From Kiritimatiellota bacterium B12222 (GTDB lineage Bacteria > Verrucomicrobiota > Kiritimatiellia > SS1-B-03-39 > UBA6053): a stretch of 64,000 bases of DNA. Shown here one piece after another: positions 35,573 through 45,707 of the stretch. The notes beneath the pieces are model-generated. The model was not told where the DNA came from, ran no database searches, and saw only the letters and a program-made list of their open reading frames with translations. Positions within the stretch are counted from its first letter, which is position 1, and each line of letters starts with the position of its first letter. The stretch covers positions 4,030,001-4,094,000 of the forward strand of contig CP120722.1 of assembly GCA_029719485.1 (NCBI GenBank). The letters run 5' to 3'. Position numbers and translations under genes: made by a program.

Positions 35573-38500
35573 ATGCCTGATTCCCCCGAACAACCTGAAG
35601 CCCAAACCGACCTCTCGGGTGGTGCCTACGAAATCATCCGCCGTCGGTTGCATGAACACGGCGACGCTTTGCGAGAACGCATCGATCAGCTCAACAACGA
35701 ACGCCAAAAGGTATTCGGAGGCGTGGAACCTAAACTGGTGGGCACTGAACGGGTTCTCACGGCGAACAACTGCGTCCCCCGCGACATGGTCGCTTTGGGA
35801 GATCGCTTTCTTTTCGGATACAATGTGCAACTCGGCCTCAAAACCGAAATGGATCCTAAAGATGTTTTTGCCATCTTTACCTTGGATGAACACGGCCTCA
35901 CCGAGATCCCATTGCCCAACGTGCTCGACGATCGGTTTATCCGCGACTTCAAAGAACTTTACACCTTCTATCGCGATACCCGCTTTGCAAAATTTGCCGT
36001 TATCGGTCCGCATCTCTATATGATATTCCGGGTAGGGAAAGAGATTGAAAATGTTAAAACCTTTAAGTGGTTGATGAACGATGACGGGTCCATGACCTAC
36101 ATCGATAACCGCAGTGACCACGAATACAAATACCCACCCCAACACGAATTTGAATGGGTCAATGCCACCCGCGATATGCAACGCAATGGGGCCTTCCCCC
36201 ACATCTCTTTTGAAGACCGTATTTTTGTCGAAACCACCGGCGGGGATCTCACCGTAAAAGTGGATGACAATACTGAAACCGGTGAAGGGATTTATGCCGA
36301 ACCTGTCGACAATCCGGATCAAACCCTCGATGACGCGGAATTTGCTTTCGCCTCTGTAGGCAACCTCATCCTTATGCGCATTCTCCCCTATCAGGAGAAA
36401 GAACCGCGCTATCTGGTTTACAGCGAAAAAGTACGTCAAGCCAGACGCATGGATGCCATTGCCGGCGCCTGTGTACTCTTGCCTGAAGACCATGGCATCA
36501 TTTTTTCCAACGGCTATTATTTGCAAACCGGCGAATTCAAAGAATTTGATTCCGGCCTCAAAGACATGATGTTTGAACGTCGCATCGCCTCACCTAACGG
36601 TGAAGACTCGATGTACGTATTCTACAACCGCACCAGCGGTAGTTATGTCCTCCTCTCTTACAACATCATTACCCAAAAGGTGGAAACGCCCATCGAGTGC
36701 AGCGGTTTCTGTTTATTTAGCAGTGGACGCCTGATGTACTTTAAGGCTCAAGAAGAACCCACCAAATCACACATCGTGCAAATTTGGCAAACCCCCTATG
36801 CGGAAAGTGTCGAGGGCGATGCCGATGCGGTCAACAGCATGTTGTTCAAAATCGGGAACCGTGATGTGGTACGTTGCATGGCAGGCTGCGGCACCTTGAT
36901 GGGTCTACTTAATCGCGAAGATTCGTATGCCAACCTCTATGTGGATATCGTACGGCAATCCACTGATTTGATTGATAGTTATTTTTGGATTAGGGAATCC
37001 GAAGCATTCAATTTGGGCGAACCCCTGGATCAAATTCGCAATGCGGCCTCCTCGGCCATTGCCGAATACGAAAAGGTTGTCCAACTCCGGCATGCCGCAG
37101 AAAATCAACTGAAAGAAACCGACGAAGCGACACGAGATTTACTCAATCAAATTCGCCTCCAACGTCAGGATGAGATCCAGGGCTTTGTGCAAGCCCTCGG
37201 GTCCTTGCGCGGATTGCGTGGCAAAGTGATCGCCCTCAAAGATGTGCGTTACATGGATCTCGAAACCGTGAGCGGCCTCGAAGAAACCGTAAAAGAGCAT
37301 ACGGAACAACAGGCCCGACGCTGTGTCGATTTCTTATTGGGTGACAAAGCCCTCGCCCCCTACGAAAAACGCATTGCCAACCTGGAACCACGTATCCCCG
37401 ATTTGAAAACCGTGCGCGATGGTGAATCCATGCGTGAAGAAGTAGAGGGCATCTCCGGCGAACTGGAAATGCTCATCGAAATCGTAGGCAACCTCAGCAT
37501 CGACGATGCCACCCAACGCACCCAAATTATTGACGGCATTTCCGCCCTCTTTAGCACCCTCAATCAAGTGCGCGCCTCCTTACAGAACCGCATTAAGAAA
37601 ATGGCGGTTCAGGAAGGTGAAGCAGAATTCTCCTCCCAAATGAAGTTGCTGAATCAGTCCGTCATCAATTATTTGGATGTCTGTGACAGCCCGGAGAAAT
37701 GCGAACAGTCCCTAAGTCGCGTCATGATTCAACTCGAAGAGTTGGAAGGTAAATTTGCCGACTACGATGAGTATGTGCTCAAGCTCGGCGAAAAACGGGA
37801 AGAAGTCTATAACGCCTTCGAAACCCGTCGTCTCTCTTTGGTGGAGGCCCGCAATAAACGTGCAGACACCCTGCAGCGCAGCGCTGAACGCATTTTAGGA
37901 TCGGTAAAAAATCGGGTGGGTGCCATGAAAACCGTGGAAGAAATTCACGGCTATTACGCCTCCGACATGATGATTGAAAAACTGCGGGGCATTATCGATC
38001 AGCTAACCGACATGGGAGATCCGGTTAAAGCCGGAGATATTGAAACCCAGCTCAAAGGCTCACGTGAAGATGCCGTCCGCCAATTGCATGACCGTTCGGA
38101 ACTGTTTGTCGATGGTGAAAATGTCATCCAATTTGGACGCCATAAGTTTTCGGTAAACACTCAGGAATTAGACCTCACCATTGTGCCACGTGACGACGAG
38201 ATGATGCTTCACCTCACCGGCACCGCCTTTTTTGAATCCATTACCGATCCCGATTTTTTGGCCACCCGTCCCGTATGGTCTCAAAAGTTGATTTCAGAAA
38301 ATGATGAGGTGGCCCGCGTCGAGTACCTCGCCTATTCCTACTTCATCTCTTTGGGAGCCGCACCTGCACCGGAAGATCTCGCGTCTGACCTCAAAACCTT
38401 TATGGCCCCCCGTTATGCCGAAGGATATCAAAAAGGGGTTCACGATGAAGATGCCACCCAAATCGTCAGCGCGCTCTTGGACATGCGGGATAAATTAGGC

Positions 38501-40819
38501 ACCTTGAGAACCCCTGCAGCCGTACGCGCCTTAGCCGTGGTCTATTGGGAAGATTTCCGCCGAAAAGACGAAGCTGAAATCATGATTGCCCGTCTCAAAG
38601 GCGTGGGGGCATCCAATCAAGTTTTCCGTCAAAACCGACGACAAGCCGATGCCGTAAACGACCTCGCACGGGGTATAAAATCTTTCGCCGAACAAAGTGA
38701 TGCTTTTGATCCCCGTGCAGCCGATAATGCGGCCGCCTACCTGTTTGATGTCGTGGCCAACGGCATTCAAGCCCCCGTAAGTGCCGAAGGCGGGAAGCTG
38801 ATTCTCGACTTCCAAACACAGCTCAAAAAACTAGGCTCTTCAAAACAGTTTGAAAGCGCCTGCGCTTCCTTGCGCGGAAATGCTGAAGCCTGTTTCGGTT
38901 TGGTACGCGAATGGTTACAGGGCTATTTGGAAAATAAAAACCGCGACGACATGGCGTCCACTTTGGATGAAGCAGCCGCATGGTTGTCCACTGGCGTTTA
39001 CGATCCTCAAAACATTTCTGACCTTAGCGAATATGTGCAGCTAAACGGCATGCGGTCTGCGCATGCCCGCATAGTGGATGGCAACATTCAACTACAGTAC
39101 AGCGAATTCATGTGGCGGCTCGAACGCTTTGAAAAAGAAACGGTTCCCCGTTTCAAAGCCTATGAACGCATGAAAAAAGAGTTTGTAGAAAATAGTCGTA
39201 AAGGCATGCGCCTGGATGAATTTAAACCGCGGGTACTCACCTCTTTTGTCCGCAATAAACTCATCGACCGGGTTTACTTGCCCATCGTCGGCGATAACCT
39301 GGCCAAACAAATTGGTGTCGTAGGAAAAAATACCCGTACCGACCGCAGCGGGATGCTCATGCTGATCTCCCCGCCCGGTTATGGTAAAACGACCCTAATG
39401 GAATATATCGCCAATCGTTTGGGTGTGGTGTTTATGAAAATCAATGGACCGGCCATCGGTCACTTGGTCACCTCTCTGGATCCTGCCGAAGCCCCCAACG
39501 CCGCCGCCCGAGAAGAACTCAACAAACTGGGACTGGCATTGGAAATGGGCGACAACGTGATGTTGTACCTCGATGATATCCAGCATTGTAATCCCGAGTT
39601 TCTCCAGAAGTTTATTTCCCTCTGCGATGCCCAACGCAAAATCGAAGGGGTCTACAAAGGCATCAGCAAAACCTACGATCTACGGGGCAAAAAAGTGTCC
39701 GTGGTCATGGCCGGAAATCCCTACACCGAAAGTGGCGAAAAATTTAGGATTCCCGACATGTTGGCCAACCGGGCCGACACCTATAATCTGGGGGATATTT
39801 TAGGGGACAATGGTGCTGACTTTGAATTGAGTTTCCTCGAAAATGCGCTTACCTCTAACCCCGCCCTCAATCGTCTCGCTTCCGGGGTTCGGAAAGACGT
39901 GCACGCCATTATCCGAGCTGCGGAAAACGGTCAAAGCGAAGGCGTGGAATTGGAAGGACGATATACCGGCGAAGAAGTGAGCGAAATGCTTTCTGTGATG
40001 CGTAAGATGATCACCATTCGTGATGTGTTGCTTAAAGTAAATGCCGAATACATTCACTCTGCAGGTCAAGCCGACGACTACCGTACCGAACCGGCATTTA
40101 AATTACAGGGCTCCTATCGAAATATGGCACGCCTGTCTGAGAAAGTAGAAGCGGTGATGAACGACCGCGAACTACAAACTTTAATTGTTTCCGACTACGA
40201 AAATGAAGCACAAACCCTGACCACCGGGGCGGAAGCCAATCTGTTAAAATTCAAAGAACTCATCGGCATTCAGACAGAAGCAGAACAGGAGCGTTGGGAG
40301 GAAATTAAAAAAGGCTTCGTGCGCAACCAAGTCATGAAAGGTGTAGGTGGCGATGACCGGGTGGGGCAGGCTGTGGCCCAACTTTCGGTGATGGGCGAAG
40401 GGTTGGCTGATATTGGCAAAGTACTCAAAGACGGCGTGGGATCTAAAAACACCACTGCGGTCGAAACAAGATTTGCGCCCGACACCTTGGAACAGATAGA
40501 AAAATGGATGGAGAAACCCAAAGCACCCAGCGCCCCATCACAAACGGGACTTAGCAAAGAAACCTTGGATCAAATTGGAAAACTCATTGCCCAACTCCAA
40601 CCTATCACCGCGCCCCAACCCGCCCCCTCTCCCGAACGAAATACGGGGCTAAGCCCGGCACTGGCCAAAATGCTAGAACAGCAATTCGAACGCCTACAGG
40701 AATGTGTACAGGATACACCGGCAAAACCTGAAAAGATTCTCGCCAAACTTGAACGTGCCAAATCCGTTTACAATGAACTCATGAACCAGGTGGGCTACGG
40801 AGGAGGACACGACGCATGA
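35573..40819 (+). CDS. Giant AAA+ ATPase with beta-propeller-like N half and coiled coils ('DNA repair ATPase' type)
   Basis: A 1748-residue protein. Residues about 60-430 are beta-rich with propeller-like repeats. A long helical region with coiled coils covers about 480-1000 and continues to 1230. The AAA+ core is at about 1240-1480: Walker A PPGYGKTT (Lys1272), Walker B YLDDIQ (Asp1334-Asp1335), sensor-1 VVMAGN (1377-1382) and an arginine in ANRADTYN as candidate finger. A Pro/Gln-rich tail with short helices follows. Databases call such proteins DNA repair ATPases, a name that rests on the coiled coil and not on evidence. It follows flotillin and overlaps the next gene by 4 bases. No membrane segment is seen; an assembly ATPase acting with the PspA/flotillin genes is inferred. 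Confidence 0.85.
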   Translation: MPDSPEQPEAQTDLSGGAYEIIRRRLHEHGDALRERIDQLNNERQKVFGGVEPKLVGTERVLTANNCVPRDMVALGDRFLFGYNVQLGLKTEMDPKDVFAIFTLDEHGLTEIPLPNVLDDRFIRDFKELYTFYRDTRFAKFAVIGPHLYMIFRVGKEIENVKTFKWLMNDDGSMTYIDNRSDHEYKYPPQHEFEWVNATRDMQRNGAFPHISFEDRIFVETTGGDLTVKVDDNTETGEGIYAEPVDNPDQTLDDAEFAFASVGNLILMRILPYQEKEPRYLVYSEKVRQARRMDAIAGACVLLPEDHGIIFSNGYYLQTGEFKEFDSGLKDMMFERRIASPNGEDSMYVFYNRTSGSYVLLSYNIITQKVETPIECSGFCLFSSGRLMYFKAQEEPTKSHIVQIWQTPYAESVEGDADAVNSMLFKIGNRDVVRCMAGCGTLMGLLNREDSYANLYVDIVRQSTDLIDSYFWIRESEAFNLGEPLDQIRNAASSAIAEYEKVVQLRHAAENQLKETDEATRDLLNQIRLQRQDEIQGFVQALGSLRGLRGKVIALKDVRYMDLETVSGLEETVKEHTEQQARRCVDFLLGDKALAPYEKRIANLEPRIPDLKTVRDGESMREEVEGISGELEMLIEIVGNLSIDDATQRTQIIDGISALFSTLNQVRASLQNRIKKMAVQEGEAEFSSQMKLLNQSVINYLDVCDSPEKCEQSLSRVMIQLEELEGKFADYDEYVLKLGEKREEVYNAFETRRLSLVEARNKRADTLQRSAERILGSVKNRVGAMKTVEEIHGYYASDMMIEKLRGIIDQLTDMGDPVKAGDIETQLKGSREDAVRQLHDRSELFVDGENVIQFGRHKFSVNTQELDLTIVPRDDEMMLHLTGTAFFESITDPDFLATRPVWSQKLISENDEVARVEYLAYSYFISLGAAPAPEDLASDLKTFMAPRYAEGYQKGVHDEDATQIVSALLDMRDKLGTLRTPAAVRALAVVYWEDFRRKDEAEIMIARLKGVGASNQVFRQNRRQADAVNDLARGIKSFAEQSDAFDPRAADNAAAYLFDVVANGIQAPVSAEGGKLILDFQTQLKKLGSSKQFESACASLRGNAEACFGLVREWLQGYLENKNRDDMASTLDEAAAWLSTGVYDPQNISDLSEYVQLNGMRSAHARIVDGNIQLQYSEFMWRLERFEKETVPRFKAYERMKKEFVENSRKGMRLDEFKPRVLTSFVRNKLIDRVYLPIVGDNLAKQIGVVGKNTRTDRSGMLMLISPPGYGKTTLMEYIANRLGVVFMKINGPAIGHLVTSLDPAEAPNAAAREELNKLGLALEMGDNVMLYLDDIQHCNPEFLQKFISLCDAQRKIEGVYKGISKTYDLRGKKVSVVMAGNPYTESGEKFRIPDMLANRADTYNLGDILGDNGADFELSFLENALTSNPALNRLASGVRKDVHAIIRAAENGQSEGVELEGRYTGEEVSEMLSVMRKMITIRDVLLKVNAEYIHSAGQADDYRTEPAFKLQGSYRNMARLSEKVEAVMNDRELQTLIVSDYENEAQTLTTGAEANLLKFKELIGIQTEAEQERWEEIKKGFVRNQVMKGVGGDDRVGQAVAQLSVMGEGLADIGKVLKDGVGSKNTTAVETRFAPDTLEQIEKWMEKPKAPSAPSQTGLSKETLDQIGKLIAQLQPITAPQPAPSPERNTGLSPALAKMLEQQFERLQECVQDTPAKPEKILAKLERAKSVYNELMNQVGYGGGHDA

Positions 40820-41166
40820 CAACACCACCCTCTCTCCTCTCGCTCAGCACTGAATTGCTCGCGGAAGTAAACCGCGAACTCGATGCCCGCTTCATGGACT
40901 TGCCCGAAGATGTGCGCGCCCTGTTGGTGCAAAAAGGCGCCCTGACCCAAACCATCATTCGCGAGCTCACGCGTCTCATCGAACAGTCCACGGACAAAGC
41001 GGAAAAACACGAAGCTCTGCTTGATCACTGCGCAGAGTGGCAACGTGAATTTTTCGTTCCCCTTAAAGCCCAAAGTGACGGAGAAAAGGGCGAACGGGAT
41101 ATTTACCTTAAAGACCTCGAACAAATGATCGAAGAAGTCGGTCGGGTCTTGGCAGAACGGGAATAA
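40816..41166 (+). CDS. Small partner protein of the giant ATPase, unknown
   Basis: A 116-residue soluble, mostly helical, acidic protein (SLSTELLAEVNRELDARF, LIEQSTDKAEKHEALLDHCAEW, YLKDLEQMIEEVGRVLAE). I do not recognise the family. Its ATG overlaps the ATPase stop (ATGA), so it is translationally coupled and probably made in proportion to the ATPase, as expected of a complex subunit or adaptor. No terminator is seen before the convergent gene at 41194. Confidence 0.75.
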   Translation: MTTPPSLLSLSTELLAEVNRELDARFMDLPEDVRALLVQKGALTQTIIRELTRLIEQSTDKAEKHEALLDHCAEWQREFFVPLKAQSDGEKGERDIYLKDLEQMIEEVGRVLAERE

Positions 41167-41193
41167 CCCACCCACCCCGACTCCCCGGAAAAC

Positions 41194-42312
41194 TCAGTGA
41201 TACTGTTTTTCTAACTGCATAAAAAACGCTTCTTTCACCGGAGTTTCGCTCATAGCCTTCTGGTAGGCTTCGTCTTTCATCAACTGATCAGGTTGCCATA
41301 AACCCCGTCGTTGAGATTTTTGATTGCTGATCTCAAGTTTGTGATAATGCGGCCCCAGCGCATTCGCAAAGGGATAAGGATGGTACAAATGAACCGCGAA
41401 GAAATAGGCCTCTCCCTGAATCATATAAATGTAGAAGTTGGGCGCGCTAACCGGTACTTTTTGGGGATCAAATTTCAGGTCAATCTCCCGACCCAAGCCA
41501 AGCTCCAACACTTTTCGAAAAGTTTCCACATCCGTCACCTCGTGTTGATAGGGAGGTCCGCCCTTCGCATACTTTTGTTGATGAGGCGCGGCCACATGAA
41601 CATAATTCGGAAATTCACTGAGGCCTTGTAACGGATAGGAGCCTGTCCGTTGATGATACTCTTCAATAAGCGCGCCATAATAGTCCACATGACGTAAACG
41701 CATGATATCGGCATCATGCTGATAAGCCTCTTCCCAAGAGGGGGGAATGACCGCGGGAGCTTTCCAGCCCATCACCGCTTCAAAAGGTTCAGAGGGAAAG
41801 TCCGACAGATCAAACTCCATCAGAACCAAGCCCTGCTCTTCATTTTGAAGAACCCGAAGGGCGTTGTTTTCCGCCACATAAAAATTTTCCTGCAGCGGGA
41901 ACATCACCTTCATTTTCTTTTCATCCGGATCCCCCTCCAATGTCACCTTCACGCTACTGCCGAGCACGGCACCCCACAATTGTTCAAGCGGAGCATTCTT
42001 CATGAAATTCTTCGTTTGCGCCTGTAGCTTAACCACCGTAAATCCATCCGGTGCCCCCTCCTCAGGTTCAATAAACTGATAAGAAGTCAGTTCAAACTCA
42101 CTTAACGGAAATCGTTTTAAAAAGGTCGCTTCATCCAGAGGGCCTTCACTTAGCGACTGAAGATTGTAGAGAATCACTTCAGCCTTACCATTCATCGGAT
42201 TGTACTTCACATAAGACTCAGAAAACTTAAGAGGCGGAACTTCAGGTGACGAAGCAAACAGTGACCACGAAACGCAGCAGACCGCGAACAAGCAAAGAGG
42301 GATATTTTTCAT
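41194..42312 (-). CDS. Exported protein of unknown function
   Basis: A 372-residue secreted protein. The ATG at 42312 gives a clean signal peptide (MKNIPLCLFAVCCVSWSLFA). The mature part has two blocks: about 20-170 beta-rich, and about 180-372 with YYGALIEEYHQRTGSYPL near 207-224 and IYMIQGEAYFFAVHLYHPYP near 297-316. The second block resembles a type II secretion/pilin-associated pattern often seen in verrucomicrobial exported proteins, but this is weak. No function is proposed. It is convergent with the giant-ATPase operon. Confidence 0.65.
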   Translation of the reverse strand: MKNIPLCLFAVCCVSWSLFASSPEVPPLKFSESYVKYNPMNGKAEVILYNLQSLSEGPLDEATFLKRFPLSEFELTSYQFIEPEEGAPDGFTVVKLQAQTKNFMKNAPLEQLWGAVLGSSVKVTLEGDPDEKKMKVMFPLQENFYVAENNALRVLQNEEQGLVLMEFDLSDFPSEPFEAVMGWKAPAVIPPSWEEAYQHDADIMRLRHVDYYGALIEEYHQRTGSYPLQGLSEFPNYVHVAAPHQQKYAKGGPPYQHEVTDVETFRKVLELGLGREIDLKFDPQKVPVSAPNFYIYMIQGEAYFFAVHLYHPYPFANALGPHYHKLEISNQKSQRRGLWQPDQLMKDEAYQKAMSETPVKEAFFMQLEKQYH

Positions 42313-42388
42313 GTTGCCAGTATGAGAGAAACCGCGTCGATATTCAAGCACTCAAGGCCTGCCCACTTCTCCTCAATCCAGACACTCG

Positions 42389-43444
42389 TCACTGCGCGTT
42401 TCGCCATGCACTCGGTGTTTTCCCGGTATGTTTCCGAAAGAACGCACTAAACCTCGGAGGATCAGGAATACCGATGGCCTGACCAATCCTCGAGATGGTC
42501 CACTCCGACTCTTTTAACAAGCGTTGAGCTTCCTGAATGCGGACCTGCATGAAATACACATAAGGCGTGACACCATTTTCTAACGCAAAGGCATTTTCAA
42601 ACGAGCGACGTGACATCCCCATCCGACGCGCCCACTCTTCTACAGGCGGAGGATCAGACATCATGGGCAACAACCATTCATCCAGTCGCATCCTGAGTCC
42701 CATGCTCGATTCTTGCCTACGCGAACTTTGCCGAGAAATTAACTGCCCGGGGGGCACACGCACTTGTCGGGGCATCCCGCCCTCCACATACTCCTGTAAC
42801 AATAAGGCCGCCTGACGTCCCATTTCCCGATGGGGTTCAGGGAGGGATGAAATATCCACTTCCGCCAGCAGACGATCCAAGCGTCGATCGCCCACCCCCA
42901 CAAAACCCACCTGTTCTGGTAGCACCTTCCCTAATGATCGCGCAATCTGAATCCCTTCGCGTGCCAAAAAATCAGAGGCACAAAATACCCCCACCGTTTT
43001 TTCCGTGTTTAAAATATCCCGCAAGGAATCACGACTGCGAATCCAAGACAACTCCCCCACCCGTTTCGGCGAATAATAATAAAGTTCATCGTAGCCCATT
43101 TCATCTAAATGCGCCGCCACTTGACTCATCCCACGTTCCAAATCCAAGGAAACCGAAAACACATCCACCCCCAAATCACTCTCGCCCCGATGCACCACAC
43201 CCAGGTCTTGAGGTAAACTCTCCAACCACCGCGCACTGATAAAGTTCCCGACCACCGCGTCCACCAACCCTTTCTCTAACAGCCGCCGTAGTTGGGTTTC
43301 AAAATGATCATGCAATAACCAGACCTGCCATCCCATGGCATCTGCATGTTCTAAAAAGCCTTGATAAGCCTCCATTTCATCCTGAATACGACCTGAAAAG
43401 CCATAAGCCACCCGAAACTCTTGCGTTTTGCGATATTTCAACAT
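42389..43444 (-). CDS. XylR-type AraC-family regulator (sugar-binding domain plus AraC HTH)
   Basis: A 351-residue regulator. Residues about 8-225 form a periplasmic-binding-like sensor domain (LVDAVVGNF, VGVFCASDFLAREGIQIARS, VGFVGVGDRRLDRLLAEVDISSL). Residues about 245-351 hold the AraC double HTH with VEEWARRMGMSRRSFENAF and IGIPDPPRFSAFFRKHTGKTPSAWR. Such proteins sense sugars directly. The sensor is short: about 35 residues normally present between the YYYSPKR strand and the VGVFCASD strand appear missing. It is divergent from gmd and near GH36 and sulfatase genes, so it may control polysaccharide use. Confidence 0.9.
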   Translation of the reverse strand: MLKYRKTQEFRVAYGFSGRIQDEMEAYQGFLEHADAMGWQVWLLHDHFETQLRRLLEKGLVDAVVGNFISARWLESLPQDLGVVHRGESDLGVDVFSVSLDLERGMSQVAAHLDEMGYDELYYYSPKRVGELSWIRSRDSLRDILNTEKTVGVFCASDFLAREGIQIARSLGKVLPEQVGFVGVGDRRLDRLLAEVDISSLPEPHREMGRQAALLLQEYVEGGMPRQVRVPPGQLISRQSSRRQESSMGLRMRLDEWLLPMMSDPPPVEEWARRMGMSRRSFENAFALENGVTPYVYFMQVRIQEAQRLLKESEWTISRIGQAIGIPDPPRFSAFFRKHTGKTPSAWRNAQ

Positions 43445-43502
43445 ATTTATTTACGTTATATCGCATTGTGAAGAAGTGCAAGTATGATAAGCTGACGGTC
43501 TT

Positions 43503-44531
43503 ATGAAAAAAGCACTTATTACCGGTATCACGGGTCAAGACGGATCGTACTTGGCCGAACTTCTTTTAGAAAAAGGCTATGAAGTCCACGGCATCATCCG
43601 CCGCGCTTCTTCCTTCAATACAGAGCGGATTGACCATCTGTACCAAGACCCCCATATCAATGGCACCAAAATGTTCCTTCACTACGGTGATGTAACAGAT
43701 TCTTCTCAGATCTCCAGCTTGCTCTATGATGTGCAACCCGAAGAGATTTATCATTTGGCGGCCCAGAGTCATGTTCGGGTTTCTTTTGATACTCCTGAAT
43801 ACACCGGTGATGTCACCGCATTGGGAACCGTACGTCTGCTCGAATCCATGCGTAAAGTCGGATTAAAAGGCGCTCGTTTCTATCAAGCCTCCTCTTCAGA
43901 AATGTTCGGAAAAGTACACGAAGTACCTCAAACCGAAACCACCCCATTCTATCCACGTAGCCCCTACGGCTGCGCCAAAATGTATGCCTATTGGCTGACC
44001 ATCAACTACCGCGATTCCTACAACATGCATGCCTCCAACGGCATTCTCTTTAATCACGAATCACCTCGTCGCGGTGAAACCTTTGTAACCCGTAAAATCA
44101 CCCGTGCAGCCACTCGTATTAAAATGGGACTGCAAGACAAACTCTATTTGGGCAACTTGTCTGCCGAACGTGATTGGGGGTATGCTCCTGATTATGTGGA
44201 AGCCATGTGGATGATGCTGCAAGCGGATTCGCCTGACGATTACGTGTGCGCCACCAATGAAACCAACTCCGTCAAAAAATTCGTAGAAGAAACTTTCAGC
44301 CTCCTCGATATGGATTTCGAAGAATACGTTGATTACGACGATCGCTACGAACGTCCTGCAGAAGTTGATCTGTTAATTGGTAATCCAGCCAAAGCCAAAA
44401 AACAACTGGGCTGGGAACCAAAAGTGAAATTCAAAGAGCTCGTCCGCATTATGGTGGAAGCTGATTTGGAACTTGCTCGTAAAGAAGCCGCGGTCAAACA
44501 GACCTTGGCTGATATCGAACCCCGCGCCTGA
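43503..44531 (+). CDS. gmd: GDP-mannose 4,6-dehydratase
   Basis: A 342-residue extended SDR that converts GDP-mannose to GDP-4-keto-6-deoxymannose, the first step to GDP-L-fucose. The Rossmann motif is [20 protein letters not shown] (7-26). The Ser/Tyr/Lys site is SSSEMFG with [10 protein letters not shown] (Y-x3-K). [16 protein letters not shown] and [15 protein letters not shown] are diagnostic of Gmd. It is 8 bases upstream of fcl, so the two form an operon. The product feeds surface polysaccharide or glycoprotein fucosylation. Confidence 0.97.
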   Translation: MKKALITGITGQDGSYLAELLLEKGYEVHGIIRRASSFNTERIDHLYQDPHINGTKMFLHYGDVTDSSQISSLLYDVQPEEIYHLAAQSHVRVSFDTPEYTGDVTALGTVRLLESMRKVGLKGARFYQASSSEMFGKVHEVPQTETTPFYPRSPYGCAKMYAYWLTINYRDSYNMHASNGILFNHESPRRGETFVTRKITRAATRIKMGLQDKLYLGNLSAERDWGYAPDYVEAMWMMLQADSPDDYVCATNETNSVKKFVEETFSLLDMDFEEYVDYDDRYERPAEVDLLIGNPAKAKKQLGWEPKVKFKELVRIMVEADLELARKEAAVKQTLADIEPRA

Positions 44532-44539
44532 GGCAAATC

Positions 44540-45469
44540 ATGACAAAAATCTACGTTTGCGGTCACCGGGGCATGGTCGGATCCAGCATATTACGTGCGT
44601 TAGAGACACGCACGAATGTGAACGTCATTACACGGACACACCGCGAACTAGATTTATGTGATCAAGCCGCAGTCAACGCCTTTTTCGCCAGTGAAAAACC
44701 CGATGTGGTGATTCACTGTGCGGCAAAGGTGGGCGGTATTCACGCCAACCGAACCTATCCCGCCGAGTTCATTTATCAGAACTTGGTCATGGGCACCAAC
44801 GTCATTCACGCAGCTTGGCAACATGGGGTCAAACGTTTGGTCTATTTAGGCAGCTCCTGCATCTATCCGCGGGAAGCCCCTCAGCCGATGCAGGAAGATT
44901 GCCTGCTCACCAGTCCGCTGGAACCGACCAACGAAGCTTATGCCTTGGCGAAAATTGCCGGTCTAAAAATGTGCGAACATTACCGCAATCAATACGGCGT
45001 CTGCTACCACAGTGTGATGCCTACCAATCTCTATGGCCCAGGTGACAATTACCATCCAGATAACAGCCATGTAATTCCCGGACTCATCCGTCGCTTTCAT
45101 CAAGCCAAAGTCGACCAAGATCCTTCCGTCATTCTTTGGGGCACCGGTACCCCCCGTCGTGAATTTTTACATGTGGATGATCTCGCGAAAGGTATCTTAC
45201 ACGTCTTAGATCAAGAAAATCCACCCGACATTGTCAACATTGGATATGGCGAGGACATCTCCATCCGCGACCTCGCAGAACTGGTTAAAAAAGCAGTAGG
45301 ATATGAAGGCGAAATCGAATTAGATCCTTCTATGCCTGACGGTACTCCTCGTAAATTGATGGACAACTCCCGCATCCGCGCTCTGGGATGGAGCCCCACC
45401 CTCACCCTCGAGGAAGGTCTCACCCAAACCGTGAAAGACTACTTGGCTGGCGATCATTTACGCGGATAA
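44540..45469 (+). CDS. fcl: GDP-L-fucose synthase
   Basis: A 309-residue epimerase-reductase that turns the Gmd product into GDP-L-fucose using NADPH. The N-terminal [15 protein letters not shown] nucleotide motif, GSSCIYP (active serine region) with the Y-x3-K in [10 protein letters not shown], and [16 protein letters not shown] match the family. Full length. It is co-transcribed with gmd; no further sugar transferase gene follows, and after a palindromic repeat the next gene is on the other strand. Confidence 0.97.
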   Translation: MTKIYVCGHRGMVGSSILRALETRTNVNVITRTHRELDLCDQAAVNAFFASEKPDVVIHCAAKVGGIHANRTYPAEFIYQNLVMGTNVIHAAWQHGVKRLVYLGSSCIYPREAPQPMQEDCLLTSPLEPTNEAYALAKIAGLKMCEHYRNQYGVCYHSVMPTNLYGPGDNYHPDNSHVIPGLIRRFHQAKVDQDPSVILWGTGTPRREFLHVDDLAKGILHVLDQENPPDIVNIGYGEDISIRDLAELVKKAVGYEGEIELDPSMPDGTPRKLMDNSRIRALGWSPTLTLEEGLTQTVKDYLAGDHLRG

Positions 45470-45472
45470 CTT

Positions 45473-45646
45473 GTAGCTGTCGGCGTTTACGCCACAGACC
45501 GTCACGAGGCAGGAAGAACCTCAAGGACCAAGGAATAAACACCCAAGGTCTGGTGGTGATCTTCGCGGACCCTTGGCCCGGGCTAAAAAGCCTCAACATA
45601 CCCGGCGCTTCGCACCGGGCTGGTATCTACGCGGACCGTTGGCCCG
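45473..45646. repeat. Dispersed palindromic elements between fcl and the GH36 gene
   Basis: 45473-45501 is a clean copy of the 29-base GTAGCTGT-type element (stem GGCG-TTTA-CGCC with CTGT/ACAG arms). Further on, near-identical 16-mers GCGGACCCTTGGCCCG (45565-45580) and GCGGACCGTTGGCCCG (45631-45646) flank a CCCGGCGCTTCGCACCGGG hairpin at 45601-45619. No gene is seen in 45470-45707. Confidence 0.8.
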
Positions 45647-45707
45647 AAAACACACCCCTTGATTTTCAAGAACCATGATGACTGTCGGGCTAACGATCCG
45701 TTGAAGA

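Noticed and set aside
35564..36526. A 320-codon minus-strand frame opposite the giant ATPase start
   Set aside because: It lacks motifs, overlaps entirely a gene with clear domains and has no operon context.
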